From the NCBI GenBank assembly GCA_003586115.2, contig QVOM02000057.1:3491110-3555109 (forward strand): DNA of 64,000 nucleotides, written 5' to 3'. The DNA comes from Salvator merianae (lineage: Eukaryota; Chordata; Lepidosauria; Squamata; Teiidae). The position numbers and the translations under genes were made by a program. The notes beneath the pieces are model-generated. The model made no database searches. It saw only the letters and a list, made by a program, of their open reading frames with translations, and had not been told where the DNA came from. How positions within the stretch are numbered: position 1 is the first letter of the stretch; the number at the start of each line of letters is the position of its first letter. Shown one piece after another: positions 1 through 64,000 of the stretch.

Positions 1-108
1 CAATGGTATTTTTATAACTGGGCAGTTCCTCAAAACCTTTGGACACCACGTAACAAATTCTGTTCGGCCGATACCACCTGCTGATGGAAATATTGTCTGT
101 AGTCGTAC

Positions 109-13518
<13,410 letters not shown>

Positions 13519-13524
13519 TTTATT
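13519..13524 (-). terminator. TPM3: Candidate poly(A) signal, distal TPM3
   Basis: AATAAA on the minus strand, preceded by T-rich runs and followed by a T-rich stretch (TTGTTTATCTTACC) suitable as a downstream element. I saw no other AATAAA between it and the exon 9d stop. Confidence 0.6.
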
Positions 13525-14878
13525 ATTTCCAAAAAAAATGAGACACAAAAAAAAAACCTGACAAAAAGGTTTTGTTTTCTTTTTGTTTTAGTATCAAAAC
13601 ACTTGATATGGTTTCTCATTTCTCCAGCAGCCGCCATAGCATGTATGTTTCTTTTCCTGTCAAGGCCTGCAGAGGCTTCAATCTGAGAGTTCCAGACCCA
13701 CACACACACCACTCACATCCAATGCCCCTTGACAGATCAGCCCCCAGAGCAGCAGAGAGCACAAGGGGAGCTTGCATCCAGTTTTTTGCTTCTTAAGACA
13801 GTACGAAAAGATCCTGGCTGAGGAAGGGGAGACATTGTGCATCTAGGCAGAAAAGCACGATGACAAACAATCCCTTTGTCACATTCATGCCCCACCCGCC
13901 GGTACACAGAAGCTACGAAACTTTACCTCAAGTACAGTGACAGCAAAGTCTAGCTGAGATGAGAAGAACCTTTTCATGGGGACAGACCGGGGACTTGCTA
14001 GTTCTTTGCACCTGGGTTTAAGACTTCCACAGGGTAGCCCAGAGTGCCCAAGGAGGGAGTTAGATGTGTTCAGAGCACGTTTTGGTGTTTTTTTAAAAAA
14101 AAAACCCTGATAGATGCATTTGAGATCAGTTGTGTTCCCAACTTAGGAACAGCTAAAAGGACAAGGGAATGGTGTTACGAGGGCGCCTTCTTTTGGCAAA
14201 TGAGCAAAACCCGTCTCTTTGCTGATGGAGAAGTCCTAAACCTTAAAAAGGAACGCAGAAATGGTTTGGTACAGTGGCGACTTTCCCAGAAAAGATTCCA
14301 GAGGCTTTGTGTTTACCTGGCCCAGGTGGAAGACTCGGCATCCTCCCAAAGAATACAGAGTGCAGAAACTACATGTTGCCACCTAACCACCACCAGATCA
14401 ATTGAAAAAAGAAAAAGGAAAAAATGGTGAGCCAAAGAAGGCAAGAGAAAAGCAGGGTTAAGTTATAAACTTTAAAAAGCCTACAGCTTGTGAGCCTTGG
14501 AGTTAGGTGTGCCGTTCACGAGGCCTGTTACCAAAAGACACCCCCCCCCATACACACACGCGCGCGCGCGTACAATAAAATGAAGTGTAGTATGAACACT
14601 GGGATCCCCTTTACGGTGTTATGGGTGCCTGTAATTCTTTCGGCGGGAGGGAAGAGAACAGGCAAGTTGGCAGAGCTGTTTAAGTTGGCAACAGAAGCTG
14701 AAAGGTGAACTTCTGACGCTCTCCCCTCCCTCAATTCTGAGGATTAGAGGTCTTTAAAAAATATATATATATAGAAAAGAGCTAGCCCCAAACAGTAGTC
14801 GACGGCTTCAATGGATACAAAGATGGCGGTGGCAGGAAGAGGAACCTCACGGGGCCGAGGCAGCGGGGCCTAGGTCTT
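13519..14878 (-). other. TPM3: TPM3 exon 9d 3' UTR (inferred)
   Basis: Untranslated stretch between the exon 9d stop and the first clear minus-strand AATAAA at 13519-13524. It includes short AT, CA and CG dinucleotide runs near 14540-14775. The length (about 1.36 kb) is inferred from the signal alone. Confidence 0.55.
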
Positions 14879-56712
<41,834 letters not shown>

Positions 56713-56727
56713 CTAGTGCTCTCTGCC

Positions 56728-56735
56728 CTTTATAG
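56728..56735 (-). promoter_or_regulatory. TPM3: TATA box of the distal TPM3 promoter
   Basis: CTATAAAG on the minus strand, about 127 bases upstream of the exon 1a ATG, leaving room for a start about 30 bases downstream. Confidence 0.6.
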
Positions 56736-56890
56736 CTGCCCTCTCTGCCAGCTGGCTTGGGAGATTTGACCTCCCAGGGTGGGTGGGAGGGTATCCTCCT
56801 TTTGGTGCCCAGAATGTCCCTCCATTCTCCTGGACTGGCTTCCAGGGAAGTGGGGAGGGGACCTCTTCCCCTTCAGGATGAGAACTGTGT

Positions 56891-56900
56891 CCATATTTGG
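56891..56900. promoter_or_regulatory. CArG box (SRF site)
   Basis: CCATATTTGG fits CC(A/T)6GG exactly. It lies about 155 bases upstream of the TATA box of the muscle-type promoter. Confidence 0.55.
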
Positions 56901-56905
56901 GCTCT

Positions 56906-59900
56906 CCGGGGGACAGCTGGGTGCCATGAATAGAAACCCCCAAAGTGGGCAGAAGAGGGAGGCAGGGTGGGTGTTTCTCCCCCCTCCCTCCCTTTGCTTT
57001 GGGCTAGGGCCTCCCCCTCGGCCTTTCACACAGCCTGCTGGGCGCACAGAGCCAGCCGGCCGCTCCGGAGGGGGCGGGTGGGGGGATATGTCAGAGGATC
57101 ACCAAGTCCCCCTTTCCTGGTCGGTATTCATGCTGACAATCAAGATGAAGGCTGCTTTTGCGCTCTGGTTCCATGGGCGGTTTCTGTTCCCCGTGGGTTC
57201 AGCTTAGGACGCCCAGGTTACAGTGGGACCAGTCAAAATCCTCACCCCGTGCCACCCCCGGAGTGGGTTGGGGCAAACATCGGGCTGGGCTTTCCTGCAG
57301 GAGCATCAGGGAGGTTGACTATGCCCCTGGCAAATGAAGCAAGACAGGGACTTCTTGCCCTGTAGAGTGTGACCAAAAGCACGTGCAGAGCGCTACCAAA
57401 AGCACGCTCAGATCGCAGTAATAAACAAGTGGCCAGCCATCCCAGTTCCCTTTTCCTTCTTCAGCCCCTGGTGGGTTCACCCAAGCCCGCGTAGCCCCTG
57501 GACTTCGGTCCACTTCAGTGTCCTGCTGCTGCCCCATAGCAGAGCCACGGGGACGGAACTGTGGATCGTGCCAAGGCTGTAGCCGCCGTCTCACCAAGCG
57601 TGGTTTTTTGCCAGGGGCCCAGGAAGCAAAAGGATGTTTTGGATGGCTGGCTGGCTGCTGATCTTGGTGCATGCTTATTGTGGCACTCTGCACATGCATG
57701 GGAGAAAACACGTGGGTTGTTTAGCTGGATTAAATCATGCCATGCACGCCAACTGTCCCTATTTCTCAGACCTGGTCCCTGTTTCCTGGTCCCGCTGCAA
57801 ATATTCCTTTATTCTGCTTTTTTCTCTCCTTCTCCACCCTTTTGGCTTTTCTGCAAGGGGTCGGTGCCTTATTTCATGAGCGGATCCGTAGCCCTTTCCA
57901 TGTCCTTCAAGACTTAGCTTTCTCCACCAAGATCCTAGCATTGCAGAATCTCTTGTGCTTCGCCTCCAGCACACGCTAGCTAAGCCGCATGTGGAGATAG
58001 TGAGGTGTTCTGCTGGGTATTTTCCACCACCTGGACAAGGGAAGATAATGTCTCTGGGTCTTTCCACTAGACCGTCCGGAAGGCCTGGTCCGTACTGCAG
58101 ACTGCTCTAGCAGAAAGCCATGCCTGCCCCATAGAATGCCGTGTCTGCATCGGACAAGGCGTTGGAGCAGGCCACCTTGCAAAACTGGCATTGTAGCCCG
58201 CACTGTGGCTGCATCCCCACGTATTTAAAAAAAAGCGGCTCAGAAGTGGCTTAGAGGGAGGTAGCGTGTGGATGCAAGCGTTCCCATCCCATTCCTTTAA
58301 GGGGAAGCGAGGAAACAGCATTTCAAAAGCGTGAAGGAGAAAAAGAGAGGAGATTCATAGCTCAGCAACTCCTGTTTCCTGGAATTTGAAGGGGACTTTA
58401 TCATCCTCTTCCTCCAAAATTATGTCAGCTGTGTGGCCGTCACGTTTTCTTGCAAAAGGAGCTGGTCTGCACATTTTGATACTCTATCTGGATTTTGATA
58501 GTCTATCTGGATACTCTTTCTGGATTTCAGGGTTTTTTATAACAACTTTTTTTGGTTCGTTTTGTTCCATCTTTCTTGTGGTCCTTGGGAGGTGGATGGG
58601 TTAAAAATAAATATAGCTATGCTATTCTTTATTGATGTTGGACTTGCAAAGGGGAGGGAAAGCATGCATGTTTGTGTATAAGTCTGGAAAACCCAGTCAG
58701 ACGTGTGATTCGCGCTCATATCCGGCTCGTTATCTGAAGCACACACTGCCGAAACAGACACAACATTTGCAGAATGCTGGCAAAGTGATAATGAATGCTG
58801 AGAATTTGCAAAAAGTTAAAAATAAAACAAGTGTAGCCTTCCTTCTGCATGGCTGTTTATGCACGTCAAGCGCACAAAAGAAAATTAAAAATGGAATTCT
58901 ACTCTTCGCCCTTTAACTGTTCCTCACTGGATCCTGAAAATTGACCTTATAGTGAAAATCCGTATAATGAAAACAGTTATTCGATTAATGTAAATTGGAA
59001 AAAATTCTAACCCCTTCCACACCCCTTCCAAAATCACCCTAAATGCCTACCACCATAAGGAAAAAGTTATCAAACATAATAAAACAGAATGAATAACATT
59101 TATTTCTATATATTTATATCCAGTCCTTCACCAGGTTAGAGGGCTGGAAACATTTGTCACCAGGCTAGGTAGCTAGCCCTCAGCCCATCTTTGGCTAGCA
59201 AATTCCTGAGCTGAATTATGGGGTAGGAGAAATAATTTTCTTCTTTGTCCTGACTCTGCTTCATTGAATAATCTTGCTGAAATCTTGCATTTAGCACAAT
59301 TTCACCACATGGTACACATTAATTTCGCCCGATACGTCCTTGCCAACACATTCTTCTCTGGCTAAAAGCCCCAGAAACTGTTTTAAAGTATTGTTTGTTT
59401 TTTAAAAAAAAACACCACATTGGTTACTTTTATTTGTTTTCGTTGAAAACTGCTTTGAAATTTTAGAACAGGCAGCGGTGTCAAAATACTTTCAAGCAAT
59501 AAACAAACATGGTAACATTTTCAAATAAAGTAATGGGCGAACAGGAAATGGTTTCCGTCGCTTCGTTATTGTAGCTGCTGTTATCGGGTTGCCCAGGGGA
59601 AATGTGGACTGTATATACTTGTGGCTTTTCACCCGCTGGCTCCAGGGAATAGGGGTGGTGGTGGTCTCAGATCTGGGTGCCAGCTTTCTGTTCTGCTGTG
59701 GTTAAGCTTTATAGAAAGAATTTAGAATGCAATGTAATTCAGCCTGTTTTAAGACGCATCCATACTTGCCCAGGGGCATTTTATGCTGCTTTAAGCCTTG
59801 CTATTAAAGATTGTTAACTTAACTTCTGTTATTTGTTGTCTCACTCTCAAAGCATCAAGCCTTTAGTTAGATTCTTTGCTTATTTGAAGTGCATTTCCCA

Positions 59901-60936
59901 AGAGCCTTTGCGCCGTGGAACTCCCAAGTGGTACAGTCTTCCCCATTCCTTTCTGCCGGGATTGTACCAGCTTTTCCCCCTGTCTTTCCTCTGTCAAGGC
60001 CTGGGACGGACAACTTAGTCTGGTCCGATCAGGTCAGCTGCCTGCTCCCGGCCCTCAAACCCTTGCCAGGACAGGTCTTTGCCAGGCTGACACGCTATCC
60101 GAAGGCTTTAAATAGACGGAGAACAATTCTCTGCCCTCCCCACCTGCAGGACACAAAGAGGAGCATTTCAGAGGGATGGAGCACTCGGCCAATTTTATCC
60201 GAGGCCGCTGGCATGCTGCTCTTTAGCCTCTGCAGTGACAGGTGGCAGGGTCTTACCGGCTCCCTCTCACGTGGGCCCAAAATGTTCCCGCTTGCTAAGA
60301 CAATGATTGAGCTGCCACGGATAAAGGATGCCATCTTCGTCCTGGAATGCCAGCGGAGGCACCGATTTCTTTGGCAAACAGCAGGTCCCCCTTGCGCATC
60401 AGCTGTCCCTGTTTAACAGGGACTGGTTTTGTTCCTTTCCCACCCTTAGCAAGCTGCTAGCCCTCACTGACTTTATTCCTATCCCGCACCTGCGCCTTAA
60501 CTGAGCATAATCAAAAAGAAAAGAAAGGAAAAAGCGGAAAGTGGTGATGTAGAGAAAGGAGGGACTAAGGACATTGGCACCGCCCCTTTGGAACACCCGC
60601 AAGGTCAGCCATTGGCCGAGAGGGAAAGGGAAACCCTCCCTCTTCCCACCCAGGAATGTACAGGTACCATCCCCAATAGTCTCCTTCCACGTTCACACCC
60701 TGGCGTAGAACCGGATCAGGACTCAAACGGGGTCTCAATGCTGGGGTAACGCGATTACCAGATCGATTGGCTTTGGGGAGGGCAGAACAGCTCAGAGAAA
60801 AATCCAAAGGGCATTTTATGGTCTGATCACTGTGATGCTGGAACTGCTTCAGACCGTCTTAAATATCGTGTGTGACCGTCGCCCTTGTTTGCTTTGACAA
60901 GAGTCCGGAGCGTTTTCCCAACGGGCGCTGAGACAA
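56906..60936. other. Upstream flank between the TPM3 promoter and mir-190b
   Basis: About 4 kb. I found no recognisable exon. A repeat near 58190-58290 has a relative at 61905-62000. AT-rich sequence without landmarks runs from about 58930 to 59540. It may belong to the primary transcript of mir-190b or to a longer TPM3 5' region, but nothing here proves it. Confidence 0.35.
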
Positions 60937-61021
60937 CCCTGTCGCTGTAAGAATATGTTTGATATTTAGTTGGTTTCTCAGTAGATCAACCTAATATCAA
61001 ACATATCAGACAGAAACAGGG
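60937..61021 (-). ncRNA. MIR190B: microRNA precursor mir-190b
   Basis: Minus-strand hairpin about 4.3 kb upstream of the TPM3 exon 1a ATG. The predicted 5p arm (60987-61008) carries the mir-190 seed GATATGT followed by TTGATATTAGGTTG; the 3p arm (60950-60970) contains ACTAAATATCAAACATATTC. The arms pair over most of their length around a loop of about 16 bases, and the base is closed further by CCTGT against ACAGG. From memory, human mir-190b differs by one base in the last third of the 5p arm and shares the AACCA at the end of the loop and the TTACAGC after the 3p arm. mir-190a has a different 3' half. Human MIR190B also lies just upstream of TPM3 on the same strand. Confidence 0.9.
60987..61008 (-). 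ncRNA. MIR190B: Predicted mature miR-190b-5p
   Basis: 22-nt 5' arm beginning TGATATGTTTGATATT. The seed is unchanged from the vertebrate family. One base differs from the human form, in the GGGTTG/AGGTTG part outside the seed. Confidence 0.85.
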
Positions 61022-61189
61022 AGAGCAAGGATGGACGACACCTCTGGTCAGTGCTGTCATTGTGGCAGGTAACCTGTAGAGAAAAGGAGAGGAAAATGTC
61101 CGGTTAGGGTAGTTTCTAGGATCAAACGGCTTTGCCAGATTTTGTCCCTCTCAGCTTCCTCACAGTAGCAATCTAAGATTGTATCTATT

Positions 61190-61640
61190 CGGGGGGAAAA
61201 AAATCTAATTTTTTTTTTTGTTATACAAAAAGAAGTAACAAATCATAACAAAAACTAACCAATCGTAACAAAAAACAGCACTCCCCCACAAAAAAAAAAA
61301 TTAAAAAGAGAAAAAAAAAACAATAACTAATACACCACAACCGCACTACTCAACTATCCCATGACAACTTCTAGATTCCTTCTTCCATCTTCTTTCTCTT
61401 TCATTTTAGCTGGACCGAAGAGTTAGTCTTGTTATTTCTTCTCTCAGTTCTTCCAGTGCTTGGGGTGTTTGTCGAAAAATACAAGAAGTCTTTCCATTTT
61501 TCCTCTGTTTTAGAAAGCAATTCCATACCTTGACTTTTAAATCTTATTTCCCGTATTGTATCAAAATCTATATTGTTCCATTAGATACATAGACCAATTA
61601 TGTAGTGGCCACTTTTTTAGTTTCCTCCCATCCTCAATCT
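61190..61640. repeat. A/T-rich, probably retroposon-derived stretch
   Basis: Long T and A runs flank CAAAAAGAAGTAACAAATC-like sequence, then a T-rich non-coding tail. The pattern resembles an untranslated end of a LINE; the family cannot be named. Confidence 0.3.
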
Positions 61641-62482
61641 AAGATCATGTCGGTCCATTCTTCCTTCAGTTTGCAAAGGTTGTTTTTGAAACGGCCACTT
61701 ATGAGCAATCTATTCCCTTTCTGGGCAAGCGAGTTCTCTTAGCAAAGCACATTTCTGTAAGTCATTTCTGCCCAGGAATACTTTTTTTTGTAAACACCAC
61801 TCCCTTGAAATATGCCTTTCTGATACCTCTGCTGGCCGGAGAACTGCGCTGAGAAATTCAAAGTGCAAATGCTGTTTTTCACTGCGTGCTGCTTTGCACG
61901 TTCGTGCAAGGCTGTCTTCACACGTTGCAAAGAAACTGGCTCAAAAGTGCCTTAGAAGCAGTAGTGTGTGGCTCTTGTGTTCTCCTCCCATCTCTAATCC
62001 ACCTTTTCTGGCCTGGAATGTTAATGCTGACACAGGTATCAAAACATCTGTGCTCAGCATGCAAGAATGGCCAGACAGAGGGTTCCATCTCCATAATACA
62101 GCAAACCTGGAGTGAAACCAGTTTCCATCCCTCTCAATGGAGACCAGCTGCCCCAAGGGCTGGAGTAAGTAAGGAGACTTTACTGCATAACGGAGGTGCA
62201 GCAAGAGTCTTTTTTTGGTTCTTGTCCAACAGCTGCTTAGCGAGATGCATGAGGACCAAGGGGCCTCAACTGTTCAGGCCCTGTCATGAGCAGGGGCAGA
62301 AATCTGAAAAAGTGTTATACTTGCCTGGGCACAAATTGGTTGCCACGGGGAATAGGTGGGGAAACAATATCAAAATTGGACCCCAAATAGAACCTCTTGC
62401 TCCTAATATGATCTAGGAAATGGCTATATTGCTAAACATTTATTGAATCCTGCACTTTGGCTGCCTATTGTCGATCTTGTGA

Positions 62483-62683
62483 GGGGTTGCAGCTCAGCGG
62501 TAATGCAAGTGGCCTGGAAAGCAGAGGGTGACAGGTTCAATCCCCAGCCTCTCCCTGGAAGTAGGCAATGGCAAACCACTCCTGTATCTCTGCCAAGAAA
62601 ACTGCATAGAGGGGCCCACGGAGGTGCCAATGCAATTAAACAGGAATCAGCCGCAACTGGGTAGTACCCAACAACAATTGCTG
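62483..62683 (+). repeat. tRNA-derived SINE, family A
   Basis: GGGGTTGCAGCTCAGCGG (A-box), AGGTTCAATCCCCAGCC (B-box), GTAGGCAATGGCAAACCACT and a tail with AAGAAAACTGCATAGAGGGG, ending GGGTAGTACCCAACAA. Confidence 0.75.
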
Positions 62684-62970
62684 ATCTTGCCCAGTGGTGT
62701 AACCCAAGCAGAGTTGGGACTTGTTAGCGTTTGGATGTGAGACCAGCAAGAACTCCCATGCTGCTGGGGAGTTGAAAAATACCCTCAGAAACGGAAACAG
62801 ATAGCCCTTTCCTTAAGGGAAAATTGCTTTCATTCATCTCCTGTTTGTCACCCGGAGGGTTGCTGCATGGCTTAATCTCTTAGAAATGAAGAAAAATCAC
62901 AGAGACTTTCCAGATTTGGAGGGAGAATGTACAAAGACAAAGACAGAGAGACATATATGGATGAAATGGC

Positions 62971-62987
62971 GGACGGACGGATGGATG

Positions 62988-63037
<50 letters not shown>

Positions 63038-63152
63038 CGGATAGAGTGGATGGATGGATGGATGGATGGATGGATGGATGGACGGACGGACAGACGTACA
63101 GATAGACATATTGATGGATAGACAGATACATATGGATGGATGGATGGATAAA
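62971..63152. repeat. Compound GATA/GATG microsatellite
   Basis: GGAC, GATG and GATA blocks: about 13 GATA units, then about 8 GATG units, GGAC units and more GATG. The open frames across it are repeat artefacts. Confidence 0.9.
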
Positions 63153-63842
63153 TAGGAGGATAGAAGATAGCTAGATAATAAATACCTAGAAGATAGCTCA
63201 GTTGGAGTGGCCTAGGTGAGGTGTCTCTGTCCAGCAATCCATTCCTGTTCCTTATGGAGGAGAGCTTTACCTGCTAGTGCCTTCTGCTGTACCCCAAAGA
63301 CTTACCTCAATGCAGGGCTGTCCTCCCTGGCATGGCCTTGATTCCCAGTGGTGTTCTTCCTAGGAGCCCACTTTATAATTGCAGCTTGCTGGCCCCCGGC
63401 ACAGGGCTGGGTCTCCTAGTCAAGGGGCCTTAACATCCCCACCCACCCACATGGCCACGTCACCACGAATGATGCCCTCTTCCCCAGCCCTCCAACGCCC
63501 TTGGAGTCGAATTAACCAGATCAATATTGTTTGATTTCCTCTTCGCCGTCTGCTCGTTGGCCTCCGGGCCTTGTCAATTTCCCGTCAATATCTTGTGCTC
63601 TGGTCAGCCTACAGTTTCCCCATCAGGTCATGGGGGACACACCAGGGGGTTGGTATATTGGGCTGGGCTGGAGAGGTTCTTTCTTCTGTGCTCCCCACAT
63701 GGGTCTTTGGAGGGCTTTGGTCTCCAGAACCATTAGAAGTTCTGGATATTCAGGATGTCTTGGTCTGGGAAAAGATAGAATGGATGGGGTAGAAGTGGAA
63801 AAACCAGCCTGAATGGGGTTTTTACCTCTTTCTCCTCTGTAT

Positions 63843-64000
63843 TATGGCTGTGGCTCAGCGGTAGAGTGAACTGCCTGGAAGGCAGAGGGACACAGGCTTG
63901 ATCCCCAATATCTCCGCAGAACGAGTTATGGCAAACCACGTCTATATTCTTACCAAGGGAACTTCATGGATGCAGAGAGAACCACTACAAGAGTGTGGAG
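63843..64000 (+). repeat. tRNA-derived SINE, family A, cut by the window edge
   Basis: GGCTGTGGCTCAGCGGTAGA (A-box), GGCTTGATCCCCAA (B-box), then TATGGCAAACCACG and the start of the tail. Confidence 0.65.

Larger units (their letters stand above)
61022..64000. other. Right flank upstream of mir-190b
   Basis: No recognisable exon. It holds an A/T-rich retroposon-like tract, two family A SINEs and the GATA/GATG array. A short frame starting ATGGACGACACC at 61030 runs into a GT, but nothing supports it as an exon. Confidence 0.4.

Noticed and set aside
1..108. Possible NUP210L exon 20
   Set aside because: Neither frame on the minus strand gives the expected EGSGYF segment; treated as intron.
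61030..61070. Possible first exon starting ATGGACGACACC and ending at a GT
   Set aside because: Too short, no match to a known product, and it adjoins the mir-190b hairpin; left out as a gene.
62483..62560. Possible tRNA gene
   Set aside because: A- and B-box motifs are present, but the tRNA fold is degraded and the unit continues into a shared retroposon body; it is a SINE.
62872..63237. Open frames rich in SIHPSIHPS or YLSIYLSI
   Set aside because: Pure translation of the GATA/GATG array.
56906..64000. Search for CFAP141 or C1orf43, neighbours of TPM3 in human
   Set aside because: No segment resembling their proteins was found on either strand; they probably lie beyond the right edge.

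Overview
This is a window of vertebrate nuclear DNA. Small exons with consensus GT/AG borders sit in repeat-rich introns. The repeats are tRNA-derived SINEs (one family has a tail resembling the Bov-B LINE 3' end), 3' ends of CR1/L2-type LINEs, many short foldback DNA elements and long microsatellites. This mix points to a sauropsid, most likely a squamate reptile; I cannot name the species.

Two protein genes are present, both on the minus strand. NUP210L occupies about 1-12.1 kb. Its first 19 coding exons are here (912 codons in one continuous frame), from a signal peptide in a CpG-rich first exon to the left window edge, where the gene is cut. One of its introns has a GC-AG border. TPM3 (tropomyosin 3) occupies about 13.5-56.7 kb and appears complete: exons 1a, 2b, 1b, 3, 4, 5, 6a, 6b, 7, 8, 9a, 9c and 9d, in that order of transcription. 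Exon lengths and phases fit the tropomyosin family, so the 284-residue muscle form, the 248-residue cytoskeletal form and the 247-residue 9c form can all be assembled. The distal promoter (exon 1a) has a TATA box, an E-box and a perfect CArG box, as expected of a muscle promoter. The internal promoter (exon 1b) is a CpG-rich, GC-box region with a full CRE.

Upstream of TPM3, at about 60.9-61.0 kb on the minus strand, is a hairpin that matches microRNA mir-190b in its 5p arm, 3p arm and end of loop. The human locus has the same order and strand (NUP210L, TPM3, MIR190B), so the block looks like conserved synteny with human 1q21.3.

The remaining sequence is introns and intergenic DNA. It holds at least four foldback (palindromic) repeat families, three tRNA-derived SINE families, a 5S rRNA-derived fragment, LINE 3' ends, a degenerate roughly 60-bp minisatellite next to TPM3 exon 1b, and GAA, GATA and CA microsatellites. 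I found no further protein gene between about 57 and 64 kb.
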